Positions 27,028 to 34,903 of a DNA stretch of 64,000 nt are shown in pieces. The number at the start of each line of letters is the position of its first letter. Within the stretch, counting starts at the first letter, position 1. Below the pieces are notes generated by a model, which worked only from the letters and a program-made list of their open reading frames with translations, was not told the origin of the DNA and did no database searches. Origin of the DNA: JAFDZO01 sp044226845 (GTDB taxonomy: Bacteria > Bacteroidota > Ignavibacteria > Tepidaquicellales > Tepidaquicellaceae); contig JBGAGG010000007.1 in the NCBI GenBank assembly GCA_044226845.1, forward strand, positions 124,001-188,000. Direction: 5' to 3'. The translations under genes and the position numbers were made by a program.

Positions 27028-28245
27028 CTAATTTGTTCCTAAAATCTTATTATATGCTTTTATAACACAATCAACTATGTAGCTAATATTATCATTCGTT
27101 AGTTGAGGATAAACAGGGAGTGAAATCTCTATAGAGTAGTTCTTATAGCTTACAGGATAGTCTTCAATTTTGTAATTCAGATTTTTAAAAACCGTAAGCA
27201 TGGGTAAAGGCTGAAAGTGAACATTTACTGAAACGCCATTTCTAAAAATTTCTTCGATAATTAAATCTCTTTGCGATTCTGTAATATCTTTTATTCTTAA
27301 TAAGTAAACATGATATGATGATTCTTTTTTCTTGCATAAAGACGGAGGTGAAATAGCCCAACTTATTTTTCCAAATGCTTTATCGTAAAGAGCAAAAATC
27401 TCTTTTCTTCTGTTATACAATTCTTTTTTATATATTTGAAACTGTGCTACTGCAATTGATGCTAATATGTCAGGCATGTTTATTTTGAACCCGGGGTAAA
27501 TAATATCATATTTCCACTCGGCACCCATGGTTTTTGCATAAGCATCCTTAGTTTGACCGTTAAATGAAATAAGACGCAAAAAGTCATATATTTTTTTATT
27601 ATCGAAAGGAAGCGGAAGGTTTATACATATAGCACCTCCTTCGGCAGAACTTATATTTTTGACTGCATGAAATGAAAATACCGTCAGATCTGCCAGAGAG
27701 CCTGTTGGTCTGCCTCTATATCGAGCTCCAATTGAATGGGCAGCATCAGAAAGAATTAAAACCCTACCTAAGTTTTTTTGGTTCTCACCAAGTGGTTTGA
27801 ATTTGTCTTTCACTTCCTTGGAATTTACTACGTCGTATATTTCATTATAATCACATGGAAGGCCTGCCATATCTACAGGCATAATAACTTTAGTTTTTTC
27901 TGTTATTGCCTTTGCAAGTTTTGTAGTATCAATGCAGAAGTCATCTTTTATATCTACCATTACAGGCTTTGCTCCCAGATGTAACACAGCTAATGCTGTT
28001 GCAGCAAAAGTATATGCAGGGATAATAACTTCATCCCCTGGTTTTACACCGTACCAGTGAAGAGCCAGAGTTAAAGCAGATGTAGCAGAATTAACGCAAA
28101 GTACATCATTTACTCCTGAAATTATTGAAACTTCTTCCTGAAGAATTTTTACCTGCGGACCGGTTGTTATCCAGCCGGATTTAATAGTGTCAATTAAGTT
28201 ATCGATTATATCATCGTTAACAAAAGGGAGATAAAAGGGAATCAT
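27028..28245 (-). CDS. DegT/DnrJ/EryC1/StrS aminotransferase (PglE-like)
   Basis: 405 residues, PLP fold type I. LSDAAHSIGARYRGRPTGSLADLTVFSFHAVKNISSAEGGA (about 174-214) holds the aspartate and the Schiff-base lysine (HAVK). The family transaminates keto-sugars on nucleotide carriers. An insertion of about 20 residues (NSKEVKDKFKPLGENQKNLG) before the aspartate is a subgroup feature. With the 4,6-dehydratase and phosphotransferase alongside, a UDP-4-keto sugar is the likely substrate. No acetyltransferase gene is in the cluster. Confidence 0.9.
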   Translation of the reverse strand: MIPFYLPFVNDDIIDNLIDTIKSGWITTGPQVKILQEEVSIISGVNDVLCVNSATSALTLALHWYGVKPGDEVIIPAYTFAATALAVLHLGAKPVMVDIKDDFCIDTTKLAKAITEKTKVIMPVDMAGLPCDYNEIYDVVNSKEVKDKFKPLGENQKNLGRVLILSDAAHSIGARYRGRPTGSLADLTVFSFHAVKNISSAEGGAICINLPLPFDNKKIYDFLRLISFNGQTKDAYAKTMGAEWKYDIIYPGFKINMPDILASIAVAQFQIYKKELYNRRKEIFALYDKAFGKISWAISPPSLCKKKESSYHVYLLRIKDITESQRDLIIEEIFRNGVSVNVHFQPLPMLTVFKNLNYKIEDYPVSYKNYSIEISLPVYPQLTNDNISYIVDCVIKAYNKILGTN

Positions 28246-28348
28246 TTATTTAATTATTCTCTGTAGCTGCTATAAAAATAATAAAAGAATACTTACAATG
28301 ATACTTAGAAAGGGTTTTTGAAAAACAATTCAAAGATATTTTATAATA

Positions 28349-29458
28349 TTATTGTGCGGCAAAAAAATCTTTGATGCAGCTTACAACAAATCCAATTTGT
28401 TCTGAAGATAGTTCTGGGTACATTGGAAGTGAAAGAATTTCATTTTGAAAAACATTAGTGATACTATTTTCTTCTGTAGGAAGATTTAAATATTCATACG
28501 CCTTAAGATTCGGTAAAGCCACCGGGTAATGAATCGAAACGTCAATATTTTGGTTTATTAAATAATCCTTGAGCTGATCTCTGAATTTTGTTCTAATAAC
28601 ATACAGATGAAATGTATGTTTGGAATTTTCACGTACTGACGGGGTAATTATATCTCCTGTCCCATTAAGAAGTTTTGTATATAATTGTGCATTAAAAATC
28701 CTTTTATTTATCCAATTATCTAAATGGGGAAGTTTAGCATTAAGAATTGCTGCCTGAAGTCCATCAAGCCTGCTATTAATTCCTTCTATATCATGTTCAT
28801 GCTTTATTAATGAGCCATGATTTGCAAACATACGTATTTTTTTTGCAAGAGTATCATCGTTTGTTATAATGCAGCCTGCATCTCCATAGGCCCCAAGATT
28901 TTTTCCGGGATAAAAGCTAAAAGAAGAAGCAATTCCGGAAGTACCGGCAAGTTTATTATCTAATGAAGAGAAATGTGATTGCGCACAATCTTCAATTAAA
29001 AATAGATTGTGTATTTTACATATTGTTAGGATTTTTTCAATATTGCATACCTGCCCGTAAAGATGAACCGGTATTATTGCTTTTGTTCTGGAAGTAATTT
29101 TTGATTCAATTAAATCTTCATTAATAGTATAATATTTTTCATCAATATCAATAAAAACGGGCTTAGCTCCTGTTTGAGTAATCGTTTCCGATGTAGATAT
29201 CCAGGTATTTGCCGCTGTAATTACTTCGTCACCCGGACCTATGCCGAGCATCTTTAATATAATGTAGATTGCGTCAGTGCCGTTTGCCACACCGATACAA
29301 TGTTTTATACCATAAGATTTTGCGAAATTATTTTCAAATTCTTTTACATACTTCCCGCCAATAAATGCAGTGTCGTTGATAACCGATTGAATTGCATTAT
29401 CAATTTCATCTTTGATTGATAAGTACTGTGCATGTAAATCTACAAAAGGTACGCGCAT
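28349..29458 (-). CDS. DegT-family dTDP/UDP-3-keto-sugar aminotransferase (FdtB/WbpE-like)
   Basis: 369 residues, second DegT enzyme of the cluster and clearly distinct from the first. VPFVDLHAQYLSIKDEID at the start and FSFYPGKNLGAYGDAGC with the PLP lysine are the hallmark of the FdtB/QdtB/WbpE branch, which aminates position 3 of keto-sugars. The upstream isomerase or oxidase needed for a 3-keto substrate is not in the window. The GT2 gene precedes it by 13 bases, and 103 bases separate it from the next DegT gene. Confidence 0.9.
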   Translation of the reverse strand: MRVPFVDLHAQYLSIKDEIDNAIQSVINDTAFIGGKYVKEFENNFAKSYGIKHCIGVANGTDAIYIILKMLGIGPGDEVITAANTWISTSETITQTGAKPVFIDIDEKYYTINEDLIESKITSRTKAIIPVHLYGQVCNIEKILTICKIHNLFLIEDCAQSHFSSLDNKLAGTSGIASSFSFYPGKNLGAYGDAGCIITNDDTLAKKIRMFANHGSLIKHEHDIEGINSRLDGLQAAILNAKLPHLDNWINKRIFNAQLYTKLLNGTGDIITPSVRENSKHTFHLYVIRTKFRDQLKDYLINQNIDVSIHYPVALPNLKAYEYLNLPTEENSITNVFQNEILSLPMYPELSSEQIGFVVSCIKDFFAAQ

Positions 29459-29471
29459 AAAAATTGTTTTA

Positions 29472-30467
29472 TTAAATCTTTTTTGTGAAAAAACCTCTTA
29501 AGGTTCCCCAGCCATAAGAAAAATGGAATGCAAAAAATAAAAAGGGGAGAATAAGAATATTTTTTAAAGTTCTGTATTTTTTTATTCTGAATGAAAATGA
29601 ATATCCCACTGATATATGTAAAAGTAAAACCAATAAGAAAATTTGAAGGGGTAAAAAAATCTTGTAGACTGAAGTTATCAAACCTGTTACTAAAAGAACT
29701 AACAAAGTCATAACAAAAATAAACGGCACATAATGATGAACCATCAGTATTTCCGGATTTTTTATTATTGTCTTCGCATTCCAGAAACCGTTCCTGTAAG
29801 AATAAGCTAAGGTCCCGCTTAAAGTTTCAGATGGATAATATCTGCATTCTGTTTTCCAGGTATTGTAGAGTTTATATCCTTTTGCTAAAATTCTTGAATT
29901 AAAATCATTATCCTGATTTCTATGTAATGCTGTATCATACAACCCTACTTCTTCAAATACCTCTTTTTTAAACACAGGATAATTTATCATCGATGTATAA
30001 CCTTCACTAACGGTCCGGAATGATTCGCCTGAAACACCAAATTTACTGCTCAATACTAACTCACAAAGTTCAGACTCTGGTGTATTTTTTTCAAATGCTG
30101 TTAAAACTTTCCCCGATACTCCGATAGAATTTGTTCTTTTCAATTCTTCGATGCAAATTTTTACGTAATCTGAATCATAGATTGTATGAGCGCCAAGTAA
30201 AGCTATATAATTACCTTTTGATTCGGTTACACCTTTATTTCTTCCAAATGGATTTTTCCTTTCAGTGTTATCTATTAGTTTTACATTCGTATATTTTCGT
30301 GAGTATTCATTAACAATTTTTCTTGTATCATCAGTAGACATACCGTCAACTACCAGGATTTCTGATCGCATTCCGTTAAGCTGCTGTGCTAAAAAACTTT
30401 CCAGAGTTTTAGCAATGAGTTTTTCCTCATTATATGTAGTGCAAACTATTGATACTAATTCACTCAT
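29472..30467 (-). CDS. membrane-associated glycosyltransferase family 2
   Basis: 331 residues. The GT2 A-fold covers residues 1-230: VSIVCTTYNEEKLIAKTLESFL, the DGMSTDDT nucleotide-binding Asp motif and RNQDNDFNSRI, the acceptor Asp region. Two or three C-terminal membrane spans (about 245-325) anchor it. It would add a sugar to the lipid-linked glycan. The donor is unknown. The position between the methyltransferase and aminotransferase supports surface polysaccharide assembly. Confidence 0.9.
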   Translation of the reverse strand: MSELVSIVCTTYNEEKLIAKTLESFLAQQLNGMRSEILVVDGMSTDDTRKIVNEYSRKYTNVKLIDNTERKNPFGRNKGVTESKGNYIALLGAHTIYDSDYVKICIEELKRTNSIGVSGKVLTAFEKNTPESELCELVLSSKFGVSGESFRTVSEGYTSMINYPVFKKEVFEEVGLYDTALHRNQDNDFNSRILAKGYKLYNTWKTECRYYPSETLSGTLAYSYRNGFWNAKTIIKNPEILMVHHYVPFIFVMTLLVLLVTGLITSVYKIFLPLQIFLLVLLLHISVGYSFSFRIKKYRTLKNILILPFLFFAFHFSYGWGTLRGFFTKKI

Positions 30468-30483
30468 TTAATACAGCATATCA

Positions 30484-31200
30484 TTATTTAATAGCATATC
30501 CATAAATTACATATCGAGATTCTCTTGAAATCAAATTTTCTATAGTATTATCTAAAGGGGAAAAAAAACTTTTTATTGTGTGATTTGAAAAAAATGCTGA
30601 AAGAAATCCTGAACTGTGAACCTCTTGAAAACTAAATGCACTAAGCATATCGATCATTTCATTAAAGGTAACATATCTCCAGTAACTTGCCCACTTGCGA
30701 AATTTTTTTCTGAAGTATGTGTGCAGGAAAGATGCTTTTGCGTTTTCAGCAAACAGTAAAATCCCCTTAGGCTTTAATACTCTATACAGTTCATTTACGG
30801 CTCTTTGCTGCAATTCAAAGTTGTTATTCTTACCTATGGAACCTAATACTGATTTAAATATAACCACATCAAAAATATCGTTCTCAAATTGTAAATTTAA
30901 CGCATCCACTTTCCGGTATTCAATGCTAATATCTGCCGAATATTTCTTGTGCATCTCTTTTGCTTTTTCGGTAGGACCGTCAATATCGGAGCATATAACT
31001 TTGAAATCAAATTCGCTTGCCATATATAAAGATAGTCCGCCATCCTTGCTTCCTATTTCCAAAGCTAAGCCTTGTGTAATGTTTTTCTCTTTTAAAATTC
31101 GAGTCCAGTAGTTTAGTGCTTTACCCCAGATGAAAATATCCCATTGTAAATAATCTTTGTACGTAGGTCTGTATAAAGTGGGATTTTCTTCTTTAGTCAT
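30484..31200 (-). CDS. SAM-dependent class I methyltransferase
   Basis: 238 residues. GLALEIGSKDGGLSLYMA (about 45-62) is the SAM-binding motif I (ExGxxxG), IFDVVIFKSVLGSIG is motif II, and VNELYRVLKPKGILLFAENA is post-motif III. It is the first gene of the minus-strand polysaccharide cluster, so glycan or sugar methylation is the likely role. A hydrophobic stretch near residue 200 may associate it with the membrane. 134 bases of non-coding DNA separate it from the SDR gene upstream. Confidence 0.85.
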   Translation of the reverse strand: MTKEENPTLYRPTYKDYLQWDIFIWGKALNYWTRILKEKNITQGLALEIGSKDGGLSLYMASEFDFKVICSDIDGPTEKAKEMHKKYSADISIEYRKVDALNLQFENDIFDVVIFKSVLGSIGKNNNFELQQRAVNELYRVLKPKGILLFAENAKASFLHTYFRKKFRKWASYWRYVTFNEMIDMLSAFSFQEVHSSGFLSAFFSNHTIKSFFSPLDNTIENLISRESRYVIYGYAIK

Positions 31201-31334
31201 TATTATTAAAATGCACTTAAAAGAAAATAAATATAATAAAATTCAAATTAATTGCATTAGAATTTCCCTATAAATAACAAATGCAAAGCCTATAAAAAAA
31301 CTTTGTATTGTAATACAGAATGAACTAAACTTTA

Positions 31335-32201
31335 TTATCCGTTAATTATTTCTCCGCCATTAGGATGAATGATTTGTCCTGTGATATATGATGAATCTTC
31401 TGAGGCAAGAAAAACATAGGCTGGAGCCACTTCTTCAGGTTGTCCTGCTCTTTCCATAGGTGTGTCTGAGCCAAATTCTGAAACTTTTTTAGGGGGAAAA
31501 CTTGCAGGTATTAATGGTGTCCAAATAGGTCCGGGGGCAACTCCATTTACTCTTATTCCTTTTTTTACAAGTGAACTTGAAAGTGATCTGGTAAATGAAA
31601 CAATCGCTCCTTTAGTTGAAGAATAATCAAGTAACTCAGGACTTCCTCTGTAGGCAGTTACTGAAGTTGTATTAATAACAGAAGCACCTTTCTTAAGGAA
31701 TTTCATTGCAGACTTTACTATATAAAAATAGGAAAAAATATTAACAGAGAATGTTCTAATTAACTGTTGAGCAGTAATATCTTCTATACTTTTCTGCGGG
31801 AATTGCACTGCAGCATTATTTACAATTATATCAAGTCTTCCGTATTCCTTATATGATTTTTGTACTGCTGATTTGCAGAAACTTTCTTTTTGAATGTCAC
31901 CTGATATTAATAAACACTTTCTTCCTTCATTTTCAACGAGTTGTTTAGTCTCTTTAGCATCTTTGTGTTCGTTTAGATATGCAATCGAAACATCACATCC
32001 TTCACGTGCAAAAGCAATAGCGACAGCGCGCCCTATACCGCTATCACCACCCGTTATAATAGCAGCCTTACCCTCAAGTTTTCTGCTTCCTATATGTTTT
32101 GGTGCATAAGACTGAGGCTGTGGTTTCATTTTATGCTGTAAGCCGGGCTGAACCAACTGAATTTTTGCCGGTCTTACTTTTTTCTTTTTAGGTTTTTCCA
32201 T
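31335..32201 (-). CDS. short-chain dehydrogenase/reductase, general-stress type (YghA/GSP39-like)
   Basis: 288 residues. A basic N-terminal leader of about 40 residues is followed by the classical SDR fold: ITGGDSGIGRAVAIAF (TGxxxGIG), NNAA, the catalytic S/YxxxK in YSSTK, and the C-terminal YITGQIIHPNGGEI. The extended N-terminus is typical of the YghA/GSP39 group, cytoplasmic aldehyde or ketone reductases induced by stress. Its neighbours in the next 1.5 kb are predicted sigma54-controlled stress genes, but no such promoter is seen for this gene. Confidence 0.87.
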   Translation of the reverse strand: MEKPKKKKVRPAKIQLVQPGLQHKMKPQPQSYAPKHIGSRKLEGKAAIITGGDSGIGRAVAIAFAREGCDVSIAYLNEHKDAKETKQLVENEGRKCLLISGDIQKESFCKSAVQKSYKEYGRLDIIVNNAAVQFPQKSIEDITAQQLIRTFSVNIFSYFYIVKSAMKFLKKGASVINTTSVTAYRGSPELLDYSSTKGAIVSFTRSLSSSLVKKGIRVNGVAPGPIWTPLIPASFPPKKVSEFGSDTPMERAGQPEEVAPAYVFLASEDSSYITGQIIHPNGGEIING

Positions 32202-32220
32202 AATAATTTTATTATAAATA

Positions 32221-32254
32221 AAAACATCCCGCCCTTTTTGAGAGCAGGATGTTT
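32221..32254 (-). terminator. intrinsic terminator of the outer-membrane barrel gene
   Basis: The stem AAAACATCC (32221-32229) pairs with GGATGTTT (32247-32254) around a partly paired loop. Read on the minus strand it is followed by a T/A-rich run. It separates the barrel gene (stop at 32282) from the SDR gene starting at 32201, so the SDR needs its own promoter in the short gap. Confidence 0.6.
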
Positions 32255-32281
32255 GTGTTATTACTTAACCATTCGTTAATC

Positions 32282-32911
32282 TTAGAATTTGAATTCCAAT
32301 CCTGTTGATGCTGTGATAAAGCTTTTTGTTGTTGTTGATGTAAATACTGTGTTGTACTTAGTTCTTAACATCAAATTCATATTCGGTGATAAGTATAATG
32401 AAGCACCTATTCCTGCATTAACACCTAATTTTGTTTCATTGATTTCAGGAACTACTGCTGCTGTCGGATCTCCGGGTTGATAGCTAGCTTGACTGAATAT
32501 ATAAGGTCCAATTCCTGCATCAGCAAACAATTGTGATTTTACATTGATACTTGAGAAATAATATCTTGGTCCTACTGTAATTTCAATATATTTACCAACT
32601 GCTCCACCGCTTGCGCTTGAGTTCATGAACATATAGTTACCTCTTAGATAAAATCCTACTTCTTTGTTTACTTTAGCACCAGTTTCCAATCCAAAAATTC
32701 CATTAGCTTTAAAGCTATTGCTTAACTCCATGATTGGGAATACAATACCGCCTGAAGGTGTAACTGACCATTGAGGATAAGATTCTTTAGTGACTACATA
32801 AGTTTTCTTAGGTGTTGTTACAACTGTTGTTGTTGTTTGAGCAAATGAATTACTTACCAATGCAAATAATATCACTGCCAATACTGTAGAAAATAATTTC
32901 TGGGATTTCAT
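32282..32911 (-). CDS. outer-membrane beta-barrel protein
   Basis: 209 residues from the ATG at 32911, chosen because AAAGGAG lies 5 bases upstream and a signal peptide (ending SNSFAQ) begins there; a longer reading from 32959 adds 16 non-signal residues. After a short linker the mature protein is a series of amphipathic strands: PQWSVTPSGGIVFPIMELS, GLETGAKVNKEVGFYLRGNY, and SFITASTGLEFKF at the C-terminus with terminal Phe, as in small OmpA/OmpW-like barrels. Function unknown. A sigma54-type promoter lies upstream. Confidence 0.8.
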   Translation of the reverse strand: MKSQKLFSTVLAVILFALVSNSFAQTTTTVVTTPKKTYVVTKESYPQWSVTPSGGIVFPIMELSNSFKANGIFGLETGAKVNKEVGFYLRGNYMFMNSSASGGAVGKYIEITVGPRYYFSSINVKSQLFADAGIGPYIFSQASYQPGDPTAAVVPEINETKLGVNAGIGASLYLSPNMNLMLRTKYNTVFTSTTTKSFITASTGLEFKF

Positions 32912-32992
32912 GATTTCTCCTTTTAATTTATTTAGTATTACAATTTTTTTGTTTCTCATTTTTTGTGTTTCAACTTCTTGAAATATTCTAAA

Positions 32993-33007
32993 ACAATTGC
33001 TGTGCCA
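32993..33007 (-). promoter_or_regulatory. predicted sigma54 (-24/-12) promoter for the barrel gene
   Basis: On the minus strand TGGCACAGCAATTGT has a perfect -24 box (TGGCAC), N5 spacing and TTGT at -12. The GG and the -12 position are correctly spaced. The barrel gene starts 82 bases downstream with a strong ribosome binding site. Confidence 0.6.
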
Positions 33008-33281
33008 TTTTAAAAAATCGAAAAATCGCAGAATATTTAATACAATTTTTTAAAGCATCAAAGTAATGTCATAAGTTTTTTTCTTCACGATATTCAAAAA
33101 AATGTAATTCCAATTTAAAATCCCAATAAAATCAGAAATTTCGAAATTTGTCGTATTGGGGACAGGCTTGTCGTACCTTGTCATCAATGACTGATTTTTT
33201 TTCCCGATCTATTTTCTATTGTAGAATTAATGCGTTTCTATAATGAATTAACCACTTTAAGTATTTCTATATAATATGTGA

Positions 33282-33296
33282 TGGCATGGATATTGT
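33282..33296 (+). promoter_or_regulatory. predicted sigma54 (-24/-12) promoter for the small basic protein and GH130 operon
   Basis: TGGCATGGATATTGT has TGGCAT at -24, N5, and TTGT at -12, on the plus strand, 33 bases before the ATG at 33329. Confidence 0.6.
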
Positions 33297-33328
33297 TTAA
33301 TTATAGGTAGTAAATTAAATATATTTAT

Positions 33329-33537
33329 ATGCCTCCTTCAAAAAAATCATCTGCAACCGCAAGTAAAGTTCGGCATAAGGGAGCGGAAAAAAGAAAAGCA
33401 GAACTTCCTGCTAAAAGAAAAGACAATATAAACATATTTTAGATAGTGAGAAAAAAGAAGGGCGATCTACTAAGTCAGCCAAAAGAATTGCAATGGCAAC
33501 TGTAAATAAAACAAGATCAATAAAAAGGGAAGTTTAG
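33329..33537 (+). pseudogene. small basic 'plasmid stabilization'-like stress protein, interrupted by a -1 frameshift
   Basis: The ATG at 33329 opens a frame of 37 residues (MPPSKKSSATASKVRHKGAE...PAKRK) that stops at 33442. In the -1 frame the sequence continues as KRQYKHILDSEKKEGRSTKSAKRIAMATVNKTR to a stop at 33537. The combined product of about 70 residues matches a family of small Lys/Arg-rich proteins with a KRQYxHIxxSExxxGRSxxxAxxIAxxTVNK pattern, often annotated as plasmid stabilization proteins. The shift point is an A-rich stretch (about 33412-33425) where one missing base restores the frame. It may be a sequencing error, a real mutation or programmed frameshifting. Confidence 0.65.
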
Positions 33538-33577
33538 TACTTCAAATCGATTTAATCAAAAGTAAAAATATCTTAAA

Positions 33578-33904
33578 ATGGAAAATGAAATGAAAACAGT
33601 AGTGGAAGTCATAAACAGACTTCGTGAGAAACATTATATTCATGATTTTGAAGTATCACATCATAAACTTATATGCAAAGAGACAGCAGAGTGTTTTGAT
33701 GCTCATGAAGTTTTAATTGACAAAACATTTAGATTCGAAGGTGATTCTAATCCTGATGATATGTCAATTTTATTTGCAGTCACAAGTAAGTCCGGTACAA
33801 AGGGTATTCTGCTTGATGCATTCGGTACTTATTCCAATGCAGACGTTTCAGAATTTATTAAAAAAATTCCTAATCAGGATGAAACTGTCGCAGAAGTAAT
33901 TTAA
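33578..33904 (+). CDS. small conserved Bacteroidota-type protein, unknown function
   Basis: 108 residues. TVVEVINRLREKHYIHDFEVS, FRFEGDSNPDDMSILFAVTSKSG and KGILLDAFGTYSN are characteristic of a small family common in Bacteroidota that databases often label phosphoribosylpyrophosphate synthetase, apparently wrongly, since no PRPP-synthetase motifs are present. It is cytoplasmic. It lies between the frameshifted small gene and GH130 with gaps of 40 and 45 bases, and may share their sigma54-type promoter. Confidence 0.75.
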   Translation: MENEMKTVVEVINRLREKHYIHDFEVSHHKLICKETAECFDAHEVLIDKTFRFEGDSNPDDMSILFAVTSKSGTKGILLDAFGTYSNADVSEFIKKIPNQDETVAEVI

Positions 33905-33949
33905 TTTAAACTCAAGCTGTATTTTCAAAAACTAATTTGATTTATTTAT

Positions 33950-34903
33950 ATGGATAAAGCAATGTATTCGTATCACGAACCAGGAATTTTTAAAAGATAT
34001 AAAGCAAATCCCATTCTTACTCCGGCTATTTGGCCATACAGAATCAATGCTGTGTTTAATGCAGCAGCAACAATTTATGATGGAAAAGTATTATTACTGA
34101 ATCGTATTGAAGATATGCGCGGGTTTTCTCATTTATGTAAAGCTACCAGTAAGGATGGATACACAAACTGGGTAATAGATAAAGTGCCTACAATGCTTCC
34201 AAAGCCGGAAGACTTTCCTGAAGAGAAATATGGAATAGAAGATCCGCGCATAGTAAGACTTGAGGACGAAAATAAATATGCGATTACCTACACTTCGTTT
34301 TCAGAAAGCGGACCATTGGTTTCACTGGCAACAACCGAAGATTTTGAAACATTTAGAAGATATGGAGTAGTAATGCCGCCCGATGATAAAGATGCATCTT
34401 TATTTCCCAGAAAATTTAAAGGCAGATATGCTTTAATTCACAGACCATCTCCGACAAATTATATGATTGGCGCACACATTTGGATTTCATATTCTCCAGA
34501 CTTAAAACATTGGGGTGATAGCGCAATATTACTTCCGGCCAGAAAAGGAAGCTGGTGGGATGCATATAAAGTGGGATTAGGTCCTCAGCCAATCGAAACT
34601 AAAGATGGCTGGTTAATTATATATCATGGCGTAAGAACAACAGCTGCAGGTTCACTTTACAGATTAGGACTTGCTTTGCTTGATTTAGATGATCCTTCAA
34701 AAATTATTAAAAGATGTGATGAATGGATTTTCGGACCTAGTGAAATGTATGAAAGAATAGGTGATGTGCCTGACGTTACATTTCCATGCGGAGTTGTAGT
34801 GAAAGGTGACGAGTTAATTATGTATTATGGCGCAGCTGATTCAACCATGGCTATTGCAACAGCATCTTTGAAAGAACTATTAACTTATATTAAAAAATGT
34901 TAA
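33950..34903 (+). CDS. glycoside hydrolase family 130 (mannoside phosphorylase-like)
   Basis: 317 residues, five-bladed propeller. FNAAATIYDGKVLLLNRIEDM, YGIEDPRIVRLED (the EDPR Asp is the general acid of the family), HRPSP, WWDAYKVGLGPQPI and IIYHGVR are the GH130 landmarks. Family members phosphorolyse beta-mannosides, such as mannosyl-glucose or mannooligosaccharides, in the cytoplasm. The 3' end overlaps the GT4 gene by 7 bases. The two form a conserved-looking GH130-GT4 pair, suggesting linked synthesis and turnover of a mannose-containing glycan or oligosaccharide. Confidence 0.9.
   Translation: MDKAMYSYHEPGIFKRYKANPILTPAIWPYRINAVFNAAATIYDGKVLLLNRIEDMRGFSHLCKATSKDGYTNWVIDKVPTMLPKPEDFPEEKYGIEDPRIVRLEDENKYAITYTSFSESGPLVSLATTEDFETFRRYGVVMPPDDKDASLFPRKFKGRYALIHRPSPTNYMIGAHIWISYSPDLKHWGDSAILLPARKGSWWDAYKVGLGPQPIETKDGWLIIYHGVRTTAAGSLYRLGLALLDLDDPSKIIKRCDEWIFGPSEMYERIGDVPDVTFPCGVVVKGDELIMYYGAADSTMAIATASLKELLTYIKKC

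Noticed and set aside
33578..33904. Phosphoribosylpyrophosphate synthetase annotation
   Set aside because: 108 residues, no PRPP-binding loop and no ATP-binding motifs of that enzyme.
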